A stretch of 64,000 bases of DNA from Liopterus haemorrhoidalis (taxonomy: Eukaryota; Arthropoda; Insecta; Coleoptera; Dytiscidae), in the NCBI GenBank assembly GCA_963971575.1, contig OZ020620.1, positions 43,190,924-43,254,923 on the forward strand, read 5' to 3'. The translations under genes were made by a program, and so were the position numbers. The first letter of the stretch is position 1; each line of letters opens with the position of its first letter. Shown here piece after piece: positions 46,731 to 57,820 of the stretch. Below the pieces are notes generated by a model that ran no database searches, was not told the DNA's origin, and saw only the letters and a program-made list of their open reading frames with translations.

Positions 46731-48044
46731 AAAAATTGACGAGAAGTGTGAATTTTCACACATTTCAGGGTTTTGAAGGTATTTAGTCAGTGAATGATGA
46801 TTATTTGAAGGCCAAACGATGAATGCCTGTCACTACATAACACAATTACAAGTGTTGATTTTAAATCCTTTAAATCAATAGGCATGACAAGAAGGTTGCA
46901 GTTAGATTTTTTCTACCGTGTATCATATATCTCTAATAATACCATAATATATATTTTAAAGCATTTTTTTTTCTTTTTTTTTTGCATAATTGCAAAAATG
47001 TCATTCAAATCCAGACCTGGCAACACTGCGGCAATCTTTTGTCACGCAAGAGCTTAACGCCTACAGGAACATTGTTTATATTGGGACTATATGAAAAACT
47101 AACAGATTCTCTACTAGAAATGGAATCCCAGCAACCGACCAGTTATTTATTTATTTTCTTAGTATCTACCCATAACAAAATATATCTATGTACATATATA
47201 CAAATATATTTTTTTAATTTTAACTAATATATTAAACGAAAATCTTAATTTTTTAAAAATTACCATTCCTACAGTAAAATTTAAATTATTATTATTTTTT
47301 TTTTTTTCAATAACACAAAAACTAATATTTTTCCAAAAACAAAATCGGACTAAAAATTCCTCTCGTAAGTTTCCGGTTCATAGCAATATATTCATTGCTT
47401 AGAATTTTCTCAGATTTTTAATTTAACCCTTTAGGGATAAAAAGTGCGGGATTTTTTAGTACTTTTGGAAAAAATCGTATTAAAATAAAAATAATAGAAA
47501 ACTACTTCCCGTTCCTTTATCTACGTCTTAAGAGCTTTCTTTTGATACCACACAATAAATTTTAAAAAAATATTTTTTTGACGACACAAAAAAATCAATA
47601 TTTTGCGAAAAACCAATTTGGTCAAAATTTCCTGTTGAACTATTCCGGTTCCCATCAATTTACATTATTGAGCTTTTTTTAAGATTTTTAGTTCAACCCC
47701 GCTGGGAGACAGGGTGCGGGACAAAAGTTCGTTTCCATTATATTGAAAAAAACCCCATAAAAAAAAATTAAAAATAAGAATTTGTTCGTGCATCCACGAA
47801 TTAAGAGGTTTCATTTGATACCCCACTCAAAATTTAAAAAAAGAAATATTTTTCCATACATATTTTTTTATATTTATCCCGCGCTGTATTTTTTTGAACT
47901 CTCTATAGTTTTCCTATATGTGGGTCAAAAAGTTGTACAAGTATGCCAACTTTCTATGTTCAACCGTTACAATTTCTACCGTACAGACACATGAGTGACG
48001 TTATAAGGGTTTTTTTGGTGGTCATACCTACAAAACCCTAAAAA
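46731..48044 (-). mobile_element. Helentron-like repeat, longest copy
   Basis: The 3' end at 46731 has the hairpin tgtgaattttcaca and cagggttttgaaggta. The 5' end at 48044 has the inverse, tacctacaaaaccct. The length is about 1.3 kb. The GTCT run is reduced to one or two units near 47983. No tRNA-like module is seen at the usual place; 46800-47280 looks like unrelated or inserted sequence. Confidence 0.78.
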
Positions 48045-48112
48045 GATGAAACTAAAGACGTACGTTGGAGATGAGAAGTTCAAACACGTCATTGAATATA
48101 GAACTTCGTGAA

Positions 48113-48117
<5 letters not shown>

Positions 48118-48174
<57 letters not shown>
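48118..48174. repeat. (AT)n microsatellite
   Basis: Uninterrupted AT run of about 57 bp. Confidence 0.97.
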
Positions 48175-48177
<3 letters not shown>

Positions 48178-50054
48178 CAGTCTCGTCAACTATATAGAGC
48201 CATTAGTATAAATTATAGATAAAAATAATATAAAACCAACTTATAATAATTTTATTTATTAAAATATTCACAATAATAATAGACTAATTATTTATTAAAC
48301 AATAATGCATGACCAACTACTGAAAATGTTGTACCTTTCACGTACGAGATTTAATTATAAAGTATGATTTGGGTTAAATGTTCAAGTTAATGGTTTTATA
48401 ATAAGTCTTATAGTTTTTGCCAATTAAATTAAAAGAGCATACGTAATTACCGTTAAATTATCCTTATATAACTGACCCTGTAGGGATGTTGTTAGTTTAA
48501 TTGTCATGCGCGCGTAAATGGTCAAGCATAAACTGTTTTGCTTATAGCTATTCGAAGTTGGCGACAAGTATTTGAAACTCTTTACTTGTAGTATATTATT
48601 AAATATAATCATAACAGTTTTATGTATGCACATTTATGCTCATGCCTTTTTTAATTTGTACAGGTTAGGGTTTAAATTATAACTGTGATTTTAATTAATA
48701 TGGCGATGCTGTCATCTGGTACTGTTGTAACTGACTATTGTTTTTCTTCATATTTTAAGAAGGTTTTTTCTTATATGTTCAGGAATGATTTGAATGTATT
48801 TAATTATAAAAAATCAAGGTTTAATGCTTAAGAACAACAGTTATATTAGCAGAAAACTAAAAGTTGAACATGTCTTCACCCGTTGTCGATCTTAAGAAAT
48901 TGACATGTCGTCACCCCAGAATTGGTATGTTCTATCTCCATTTTTAGTTTTTTGAGTTAGTTATTTTTGGGATTTTAAGAACTGTTTTGTTCTGTATCCA
49001 TTCAAATATTTTACTTTTTGCATTCGATATTTTTGACTATATACTTTGTTATATATCAAAAAAACGATTACTATTCTAATATTGTTTTGTTCTATATCAC
49101 GAGTCCATAATTTTATTTTATATCAAACTTTTCATTCAAGCGATATCCTAAATTGCTTTTGTCGTTTCAGCATGTTTACACTATCCTAAAGTCAAACTGA
49201 AAATTATTCAATTGAAAGAGGAACACTTTGTTGATTATCAAATCATTTCAAAATCTTTTGATTTTTACAATTTACCGCATAAAAATAAAACATTTAATTT
49301 ATAAAAAAAGTCGTTTTTCTATTAATTTTAATACGTTATCTTACAAAGAAAATATAACAGCATATCAATTAATAAGGAAAAGAACTAGAAAGGATATGCA
49401 CAAAATGAATAATAATACCTTAGATGTTCCCAAACTAAACACAAAAATGTTACTCTATATGCCATCGGTAGATCAAGACTATTATATTAAAATAGTTTTG
49501 TCATTTTACTGAATATATTTTTTGTTCAAGTTTCTAACTGATTAATTAACTAAATTAATAAAAGTGCTATGAATATTTGGTTATCTTAATTTTAAAAATA
49601 TTAGTTCTTGTATAGTTAAATTATAATTAACAATCCAATATACAATAATTATATATAATATATAAATTAATAAAATATGATTTGGATATTGCTTTTTTTT
49701 TGCTTTATTATTGTTCTATCTCCCAAAAAATATTTAAAACTTTCAGAAACTTTAACATTTTGTTCTATCTCCAAATTAATTAATTAAGTCCTACATCAAT
49801 TATTTATTTAAAAAATTAGTCATACTCTAAAGTTAACATGATTTTACCATTTTATAAAAAAATTAAATTGTCTGAATGTGATGTAGTATACAACCAATAT
49901 CACTACTAACATTAAAATGACATTTTCTTGTATTACTGAAAAGTGGACTAAGAACAAACCAATACTGGTGTGACGAGATATGTACAAAATTATATTTCGA
50001 ATAATTTTATGCATTTGAAATGTAAAAAAAAAAATGTGGATATCACAAAAGAAC
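48175..50054. other. AT-rich DNA with a recurring 'tgttctat' word
   Basis: The words tgttctatctcc, tgttctgtatcc and tgttctatatca recur at about 48928, 48990, 49083, 49711 and 49762. Between them, 49200-49510 has weak coding character (a frame with IQLKEEHFVDYQIISKSFDF, then a second frame of 94 codons). I cannot assign a family. Confidence 0.4.
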
Positions 50055-50690
50055 TTATTATTATTATTATTATTGGGGTTTGTCAGGTCTTGACAAGCGT
50101 CCACTAATCTCAAACTTCAGCAACCTTTTGAGCCGCGTCATACTAGAGACTAGTGGAGCTAAATACACACGACAGCTTTCGAAGCTCGGACAAGAGGTCC
50201 ATATACTTGGACCTCTTTTTCCTCCTCCTTGAGAGAGATATTCTTCTCAGCTGGACTTGAGAATTCGATCACAAACATCTGTTTGGTCTCGATATCCAGG
50301 AGGGTTATGTCCGGCTTAGTGGCTGTTAGTAACCTCGAGGTGGGGAAGGAGTAATTCCAATAAATTCGGCACTTGGAATTTTCCACCACCGATTCTATGT
50401 CAGAAGGGACGTACGGTATAACTGGTATTTGGTCAATACCATAGGCATGTCTAAGATGATAGTAGAGCACGCGGAGAGCAGCATTATGTCGAGACACGTA
50501 GCTCGACGCTGCAAGAGATGGACAAGCAGACAGAATGTGCATAATCGTTTCAGGATGGTGGTGGCACAACCTACAGAGTGTGGACTCCGCTATTTGGAAT
50601 ATGCGGGCCCTGTACGCCAAAGTATTTATAACACCATCCTGACATGCTGTATGAAAACGCGGAAAATCATATTTTTTTATTACAAGATCA
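50055..50690 (-). mobile_element. R2-like LINE 3' fragment with zinc knuckle (copy E)
   Basis: The minus strand, from about 50690, reads HTACQDGVINTLAYRARI (end of the reverse-transcriptase thumb). Next is a CCHC knuckle (CRLCHHHPETIMHILSACP), then VSRHNAALRVLYYHL, and the endonuclease motif KPDITLLD...VIEFSSPAEKN (PD, 14 residues, E). The coding region is then cut at LKEEE and joined near 50170 to the 3'-UTR, so about 190 bp present in copy B are missing. The 3' end is at 50074, followed by a (TAT)n tail at 50055-50074. Domain order matches R2-type elements. It is 5'-truncated and dead. Confidence 0.9.
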
Positions 50691-51783
50691 CATGACCGTT
50701 TGAGCCCTTTGGGACCCTCCGAATCGCATGCATATATTTAAAAGACTTTAAATTTGTTATAACTTTCTTTTGACAAAAGGGCAAGCAATATTAAATCAGA
50801 GAAAAGCACAAAAATTTTGTGTTTAAGTGGAAATGCAATTTTCCCTATGACCGGAAAGCGTGCAGGGGTTTAGTACCATCCCTTTTTTGTTATCACAGGG
50901 TAAATATTCTCTCCTCCAAAAGGCATGCTGTATGAAATCGGAGACCAAAAACTGTCATGAGCTCCCAGTCTATATGTTCCTGTGGTCAATGAAAATGTAA
51001 ACACCCATTACATAATTAAAAGAAATTGTTGACTGTTTTAACCCCTATATGACATATGCCCACCTGAAGTTATAATAAACCGGTATACCTGTATACATTG
51101 TTAAAAGAGCTAATAACCTTGTAGTTGAAGTACCAAAAGAAAGTATATTTAAAAAACACACAAAAGAACTTGCGTTGAGAAAATTACTTGCAAAGAATAT
51201 ATATTTTTTGTAAACCACGCCTTACCCTTATCTAAATACCTGGATACTTCCCTGCAAGTGTTCTTATAAAAAAGTCCAGCTAGTTACCTTCGTGGATGTA
51301 CAGTGGATCCGGCGGTCCGGTATAGAGTAGCGGGGAGAGGGAATGAATCCAGTATCTTGTCAGACCGGAGTTCGTACCCGTACTCTCTGTCTGCTGTATA
51401 GTATCAAACAGACCTCGCTTCAGCAGTCACTGTGTTGTGTTCACTTCCAAATTACCGGTGTTTTAACTAATTGTTAGTTTTTGAACTTAAAAGTGTTAAC
51501 TGTTTAGTGTATATTTTGACAGTTTGTGGTTTATATTACCTGGTGTATTTAGGTATGGTGTTTTTTAATTTTGTGCTTTTGTGGGTTGAGTGGGTTGGTG
51601 TTGTAGTAGGTAGCATTTGTTATGTTTTGTGATAAAGAATTTAGTTTGAAGGCGTATCTTCACAGTTAAAACATTTAAATACATACAAAAGGTACCTTAT
51701 ACGGCTCTTTATAATTTAGAAGTTTTGTTTATTTATATGGAGTGTTGCAACTGCAACAACTCCCATATGCACCCCGAATTTTT
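50691..51783. other. Non-coding DNA
   Basis: A word catgctgtatgaaa recurs at 50642 and 50924. 51265-51480 is less AT-rich and includes ttataaaaaag, promoter-like, but no coding sequence follows. A palindrome built on ggagtgttgcaactgcaaca lies at about 51738-51771. Confidence 0.45.
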
Positions 51784-51803
51784 TAAATAAAATGCATTGA
51801 TAT

Positions 51804-51930
51804 AGCCGAACGGCGTAGCGTATTAACACATGTGCTCTGCGTTGCTAAGGTCTCGGGTTCGAATCCAGTTCAAGCATGGAAATTTTCAAAAATAAGAATT
51901 GTCCTGGCTAATTGACACAGCAAAGGCCAT
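51804..51930 (+). mobile_element. tRNA-derived SINE with ~20-bp target duplication
   Basis: The head is tRNA-like, with an A-box word tagccgaacggc at 51803-51814 and a perfect B box ggttcgaatcc at 51856-51866. An unrelated body of about 60 bp follows. The element is flanked by taaataaaatgcattgatat at 51784-51803 and the same word with one extra A at 51931-51951. The long, nearly perfect duplication shows LINE-mediated retroposition and a recent date. RNA polymerase III would transcribe it in the family scheme. Confidence 0.9.
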
Positions 51931-52029
51931 TAAATAAAAATGCATTGATATGGTTAACAAGTTTAAAGTTTTTATGAAGTTTCTGGTTTATTATTATTAT
52001 TAGATTATAAACTAATATACTTCAATATA

Positions 52030-52844
52030 TATATATCAATCACTCCAAGTTGCAACTAACGAATTCATGTAAAAATTTAGGTATTATACTAGATACCGAA
52101 CTAAAATTCAAAGAATACATAAGTTTGTTAATGAAGCGTGCCTTTCTTGCACTAAAAAAACTATTTATGAACCGTTTCATGCTAACCAAAAACACAAACA
52201 AATACTATGTGACAGTCTCGTCCTATCGATCTTTAATTACTGCGACACGATGTACGGACCTTCCCTGTCGTATTTCGATTCGAGGCGAATTCAAAAAGTG
52301 CAAAATTACTGTGCACGTTTCATTAGGACTAAAGAAAAGGGAACCTACTTCCCAACACCTGAAGAAGTTAGGATGGTTAAACATGTCTGAAAGAAGACAC
52401 TTGCATTACGCATGTTTCATTCACAAAATCTTAAGCACAAACGAACCTAGCTATTTAGTCGAAAAAATCATTAAAAGATCTCAAATTAATGGTAAAAATA
52501 CTAGGAACTCTCACCTGATACATATTCCCAAACACCGAACAACCTTATTCAAAAAATCATTTTCGTACAACGCTGCCACGATATACAACTCCATTCCGAA
52601 AAATCTTAAAACTCTTAAAATTGCCCAATTCAAAAAGCGACTCCGCCAGCAAATGGTCCCAATGTGAGCTTAATGGATCGATCCGTGTTCAATTAGACTG
52701 CATATTAGTACTTAGTCAACAATGCTATTAATTGTTAACATAAAACATTGTATGTACTCAATTGTAAAATAATTTTAAGGTTAGGTGGTAGAGCAGTATA
52801 AACTGAACCTTGCCAATAAAGAGATTTATTATTATTATTATTAT
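52030..52844 (+). mobile_element. 5'-truncated LINE with (TTA)n tail
   Basis: Coding from about 52050 gives the C-terminal part of a Jockey/CR1-like reverse transcriptase: NSCKNLGIILDTELKFKEYI, later KLGWLNMSERRHLHYACFIH, and RTTLFKKSFSYNAATIYNSI. From about 52205 to 52340 the correct sequence (SLVLSIFNYCDTMYGPSLSY, then NYCARFIR) is in another frame, so two compensating indels bracket that part. The 3'-UTR ends with aataaa and a TTA run at 52826-52844. The layout of the tail resembles the LINE at 19698-20741. Confidence 0.88.
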
Positions 52845-52859
52845 AACGCTCCATCCACT

Positions 52860-53530
52860 ACAATATTAGCAGAGTAGTATGGATATTACACCAAATCATT
52901 CCGTTAATGAACCAGAAGATTATTGGTCCTACGTGGTGCGAATTCCGATTTCCGTGTTGTTTATCTATATGGCTCATTACCTTTTGAAATAGAACCTATT
53001 GATGCCATCCACAAGGATAATAGTAGAATAGTATGGATATTACAACGAAGAATTTTATCATGATATCTTCCGATTTCCGATCATTCCTGTTGTCTATCTA
53101 AATGGTTCGTTACCTTTTGAAATAGAATCTATCGATGGCCATCAACAAGGATAAAAGTGGAATAGTATTGATATTAAATCGAATAATTGCATAAGGTTAA
53201 CTAATTTCCAATTTCCAATATTCCCTGTAATATATTTTGCTCGTTACCTTCTGTAATAGAATCTATTTAAGTCATCCACAAGGATAATAATAGGATGGTT
53301 TGAGTATTGCATCGAACAATTTCATCAGGTTAACGAGCCAGGAGATCCTTGGTCTTATGACGTCGTCTGATTTCCGGTCTTCCTTGTTGTCTATCTATGT
53401 GGCTCGTTACCTTTTGAAATAGAATCTATCGTAGCCATCCGTAAAGTTACTAAGAGAATAGTAAGGATATTACATCGAACCATTCCATCAAGTTAACGAA
53501 CCAGAGGATTCTTTGTTATTCCGGTACCTC
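52860..53530. repeat. Degenerate tandem repeat, ~130-165 bp unit
   Basis: At least four units are marked by cgttaccttttgaaatagaa at about 52976, 53109, 53243 and 53407, each followed by a ccatccacaaggataat-like word and ggatattacatcga. The units have drifted and differ in length. Confidence 0.85.
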
Positions 53531-53737
53531 TTATCATTTCAGCCTTTTCTTGTATAATATTTTGTAGCTTACGGTATTTGGTACGACCTCTGATATAGTT
53601 CTTTGCTCAATCCTTTGTCGTTCATTTCTTTTCGGATGCTTCTATCCTGCTTTATTGGTATTTTTCATCCCTCTTGGTGTCTATGATAAAAATTGTTTCG
53701 GTAGCCTTTCACCTTCCAATCGTTGTATATGGAATGA

Positions 53738-53875
53738 GTTCGGGAAGCAAGTTCGGAGTATTCCGTGTCACTCTGTTTAACTCTAGGTCGGTCGAGGAAA
53801 CGCGTTTAGGCCTTTTCTCGAATGCTTTGGGGTTAAACAGAGTAACTCCGAGCACTCCGAGCTTGCTTCCCGAAC
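53738..53875. mobile_element. 138-bp hairpin element
   Basis: The left arm starts gttcgggaagcaagttcgga and the right arm ends with tccgagcttgcttcccgaac. The arms are about 45 bp with a few mismatches, and the loop itself contains cgagga and ttctcg halves. It is either a tiny foldback MITE or a precursor-like hairpin. Confidence 0.82.
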
Positions 53876-54087
53876 CCACCTATGATAGTAGCATTGAAGT
53901 TGAAATTAATTTAATTTGAACTTATTAATTTTATTTATTTTTTTCTATTTTTGGTATTTTATTTATTAACTTTTGCTTTATGAATCTTCTTTCTATGGAA
54001 TCATAAACATTATAGTCGCAGTAATTTTCTTTAAATCGTTTTGTTCTGTATTTCTTTCTGCTTTTGCCATTGATATTCATCCTTGGC

Positions 54088-54306
54088 TAGGCTGACCAGA
54101 TTTTTTTTTACAGAATTAGAGTATGCTAAAAAAATGGTCATCACTGTAGAAATACAAGTGATAAGCGAAAAAAAAGGTCCTCACTCCAAAAATATAAGTG
54201 ATGAGCAAAAAAGAGTATATTCAGGTTTTTTTATAAAAAGTAAGAGCATCGAGGATATTACTTAAAAAAGAGTATAATACTAAAAAGAGTACGTCTGGTC
54301 AGCCTA
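54088..54306. mobile_element. hAT-type MITE (taggctgaccaga ends)
   Basis: Perfect 13-bp inverted ends, taggctgaccaga and tctggtcagccta, are flanked by tccttggc at 54080-54087 and 54307-54314. It is 219 bp and non-coding. Inside are two units of the aagtgataagc...ggtcctcac motif. Confidence 0.93.
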
Positions 54307-54319
54307 TCCTTGGCTATCA

Positions 54320-55067
54320 TCATGATGGGAAAGCGTACCATGCTGGCTAACATTCGAAATAGTTCTGAGGATGCTTCACCGAACCATTTACTAGCACCGA
54401 GCGAGCGAGTCCTTGGTCATCCTTTTCTCCCTTTATTTTTTTCCTGTACAATATTTTGTGGAATACGGTATTTGTGTTCGTTCAACACATATCCAAGAAG
54501 GGGCTGCGTTAGGCGCAAATAGCTTTTGCTGCTGTATGCCAAAATTTTTAACTTATTAACTAACATATCCAAGATATTCTATTCCTTTTATTTATTATAT
54601 GAATAATCTCTAGTTGACGATTATGGCCGGATGTCTTTATCGTTGTTAACTCGGTGGGCCCTAGAATTTCTTAATATACGCCTACAGAGCCATATTTCAA
54701 AAGCTAGACTCTCTTTTCGGTAGCCCATTATTTTCAAATGAGTACAATCCAACATGCACCACACCGGGATTATATGGTACCAGCATTTATGAATCTTCCC
54801 GTTGACCAACCAGATCTTTCTAGATCTTCGTTACCAATAGATCCCTCTACAATCTCATTGTTCTATCCACTACAATCACCTGACTCTCATTTTCTGTGAG
54901 ACAACTTGGCTTGGACTACAATTCATCAACTTTTCTTGCGGTTTCTCTATTTACCATTGATTTGAATTAAATGGAAGATCCGTGGTACTACTTGGCTTTC
55001 AAAAACTGTGATTTGATATCGACCACGCTTCGTTAAAATATAAATTTCGAATCAATACGTTATGAGG
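54320..55067. other. Non-coding DNA
   Basis: 54499-54540 is the gggctgcgttaggcgcaaat word also seen at 21405. Nothing else is recognised. Confidence 0.45.
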
Positions 55068-55075
55068 CCTACTAT

Positions 55076-55608
55076 CAGAGCCGCAGTAAGGGGGGGGAGG
55101 GGGCGACGGCCATAGCGCACTAAGGAAAAGGGCGCCGATGAGCTTGACTAAGGGGCGCTACATTGCAAAAGTGAGGCCCTTTTTTTTGCTCTTAACTTGG
55201 AATTTGCGAGGTGAGGACCTTTTTTTGTTTGCTCATCACTTGGAATTTGGGAAGTGAGGACCTTTTCTTTGCTCTTAACTTGGAATTTGCGAGGTGAGGA
55301 CCTTTTTTTGTTTGCTCATCACTTGGAATTTGGGAAGTGAGGACCTTTTCTTTGCTCTTAACTTGGAATTTGCGAGGTGAGGACCTTTTTTTGTTTGCTC
55401 ATCACTTGGAATTTGGGAAGTGAGGACCTTTTTTTGCTCTTCACTTGGAATTTTCGAGGTGAGGACCTTTTTTATGCTCATCACTTGAAATTTGGGAAGT
55501 GAGGACCTTTTTTTTGCTCTTCACTTGGAATTTTCGAGGTGAGGACTTTTTTAAGGGCGTCAAAACGCAGTTTTGCCCCTAGCGCAAGTTTTCCTTACTG
55601 CGGCTCTG
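55076..55608. mobile_element. hAT-type MITE carrying a tandem array
   Basis: The ends are cagagccgcagtaagg and ccttactgcggctctg, perfect over 16 bp. They are flanked by cctactat at 55068-55075 and 55609-55616. It is 533 bp and non-coding; most of the interior is the array at 55165-55550. Confidence 0.95.
55165..55550. repeat. Higher-order tandem array, alternating 40/43-bp units
   Basis: Successive gtgagga words start at 55171 (variant), 55211, 55254, 55294, 55337, 55377, 55420, 55460, 55499 and 55541. Spacing mostly alternates 40 and 43 bp, so the older unit has been re-amplified as an ~83-bp dimer. A minus-strand frame (KKVLTS repeats) is only this array. Confidence 0.93.
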
Positions 55609-55616
55609 CCTACTAT

Positions 55617-56540
55617 ACTTTGGCAAAGCTATTAAGAGGCTATATAGTTCAGTTTTTGTCATTTATTGTAATGTAATAAACATAATTTACATAAAAATAC
55701 ATAATAAATTAGATGCAAATAACCTTTACTTGTTTAAATACCATCAAATCTTTAATTTAAATATGAATAAATATTTACATATTTCCATTTGCAAAATATC
55801 AACATAAAAAATAGAACCAAAAAATTTATAATTGTAATAAAATAAAAACAATTTATTTTGCATAATTAGACACATTAGTAATAAATGGAAAGATAAAAGA
55901 GGATTGGTGTGTCAATCTGACTGAGAAAGCTCAAGAAAAATAATAAAAAATTGTTGACTGTCAACAATATAAATACATAATTATGTAACAATCCATTACT
56001 TTCAACATTTATGATTTATATTTTATTTTTATTATTGATTTATATCTTCTTTTTTTGTTATTTCTAAATACTTGAACATAAAAGTTAATAAAAATGTAAG
56101 AAGAAGAGGATAAATATATTAAAAGATGCCGACTAAGTAGTTTTGAAGTTTACCAACTGTTTATTTTTCTTTAATAGCAAGATTAATAGTTTTGAAAGTA
56201 TCATCAATATTTATTTGAAAACAAATTACATCTGAAATGAACAGCCATTATTTACTTTACCAGCATATCACAACAAATCCTTGAGAAAGAGCTGAACTTT
56301 AATTTACATTTTTATAAAATAAAAAACAAATAAAAGTAACTAACTGAGTATAAATGAGTAAAACTATAAATATTACATACTGTGTGCCTACAGTTATTAT
56401 TCTGTTAACATTATTATAGACTACTTTTGGTACCACGTACTCAAATCGTCTATCTTGCTCTTTTAAACTTGCTAGATCTTCTGTCAACAGACCTGTCGCA
56501 GGATTTTCCCTCTGTCAATTTTTGTTTGAGGGCTTTTTAC
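55617..56540. other. Very AT-rich non-coding DNA
   Basis: No recognised feature. Confidence 0.5.
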
Positions 56541-56544
56541 ACAG

Positions 56545-57701
56545 TATAGTCGGATTGCTGGTAGGTGACTGTTCGTTGCTACAAGTATCGATATACAATA
56601 CTATATGATTTCTCTGTCTATATCATTATAATTATTTGCATACCCATAGTAACGTATAGTGACGCAAGTTGACAACTAACCTTCCAAATTATTTTAATAA
56701 AAAACAAAGCATTAGAAAGAAACGGCATGATTCGTAGATATCTTTACTAATTTGTACATGAAAAATAAATTTACAGCAGTACTCAAACAAACAAAATTAT
56801 GAATTTTAAAGTAATAATTATAAATAAGGAAAAACTTATACTCATATGTAAATTTTGGATTATAATTTGTTGTTTAACTAAATTAAATTTTTATGTTTCC
56901 CCTAAGTACAAAGTAATAAAATATTAAGTAAAAATATATTTATTCATATAATATATTGCTACAAGTTGTATTTAAATGTTTATTTTTATTTCGTCGTCAT
57001 CTGAACTATCGCTGTCATTTCTTGTATTTATTATTATTGGATTATTATCATCAACAATTCTTTCCCTTTCCCACCATTCATTTATTAAATTTTCGATTTT
57101 TTTAACAGATTTTTCCCAAGTTTCACTACTAATTTGATCATAGGCTACTTGCCACATTTTCAAAACTTTTATCACTATATCCGTTTTGACCAATATGTCT
57201 ATCATAATAATTTTTTGTTATACCCCAAATTAGTTCAATGGGGTTAAACTGGCAGTGATAAGGAGGTAATCTTAGTACTTCATGACCATACGTTTGTTCC
57301 AATGTATCAATAAAATAAACTGGTTCAGATTTTAATTTCCTTCGTTTTATCGTGATTTTGTTAGTGAGAAGTTCAGATTTATTACATTTTATAATTCTAC
57401 AAATTGTTGATTCCGAAATCTTTAAGGCAGCTGCTACTCTTTGACGGACACAAGATAGAGAAATAAGTGGTCCATTGTTCTCTTTTTCGGATTTAAAATA
57501 TTCCCGCAGATTTAAAAGTAAAGTTTGTAAATTTAATAATTGGCCGCAAGATCTACTAATTAATATTATTAACAGACACTGACAGCTAAGACAAATAACA
57601 AAAAACATTTTTAAAATCACTGAAAATGGTAACTAGATTATTATATGAATGCATTACTTGATACATACATGTAACAGTCACCTATCAGCAATCCGACTAT
57701 A
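56545..57701 (-). mobile_element. Tc1/mariner-superfamily element lacking its catalytic core
   Basis: Inverted ends begin tatagtcggattgctggtag on the left and carry the inverse with one mismatch on the right (cagcaatccgactata). The TATA at each tip includes the TA target. It is 1157 bp with one recognisable broken gene inside on the minus strand. Confidence 0.88.
56972..57620 (-). pseudogene. Broken DDE transposase (RLPPYHC..NPIE type)
   Basis: The minus frame 57138-57620 has a hydrophobic start unlike a transposase N-terminus. It then gives a helix-turn-helix (RVAAALKISESTICRIIK) and jumps to the last catalytic block (LRLPPYHCQFNPIELIWGIT, with the catalytic Glu in NPIE). A second frame (56972-57205) supplies the acidic C-terminus (WQVAYDQISSETWEKSVKKI, ending DSDSSDDDE). 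The segment holding both catalytic Asp residues is deleted and the frame shifts near 57190. I know this motif set from uncharacterised insect IS630/Tc1-like proteins; a precise family name is not possible here. Confidence 0.75.
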
Positions 57702-57820
57702 ACACTAATTCATCCACTATCCCTCAATACCGTCTCCGAAAACCAATCTTCTTATAAGTTTTGGAATATTATCTCCATGTCTCTACACTACACTACCGTT
57801 TGTATACGAAATTACTTTGC

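Noticed and set aside
51265..51480. Host promoter with TATA-like ttataaaa and GC-richer leader.
   Set aside because: No coding sequence follows on the same strand; evidence too thin to annotate.
55275..55484. Repetitive Lys/Ser protein on the minus strand.
   Set aside because: It is only the 40/43-bp tandem array of a hAT MITE.
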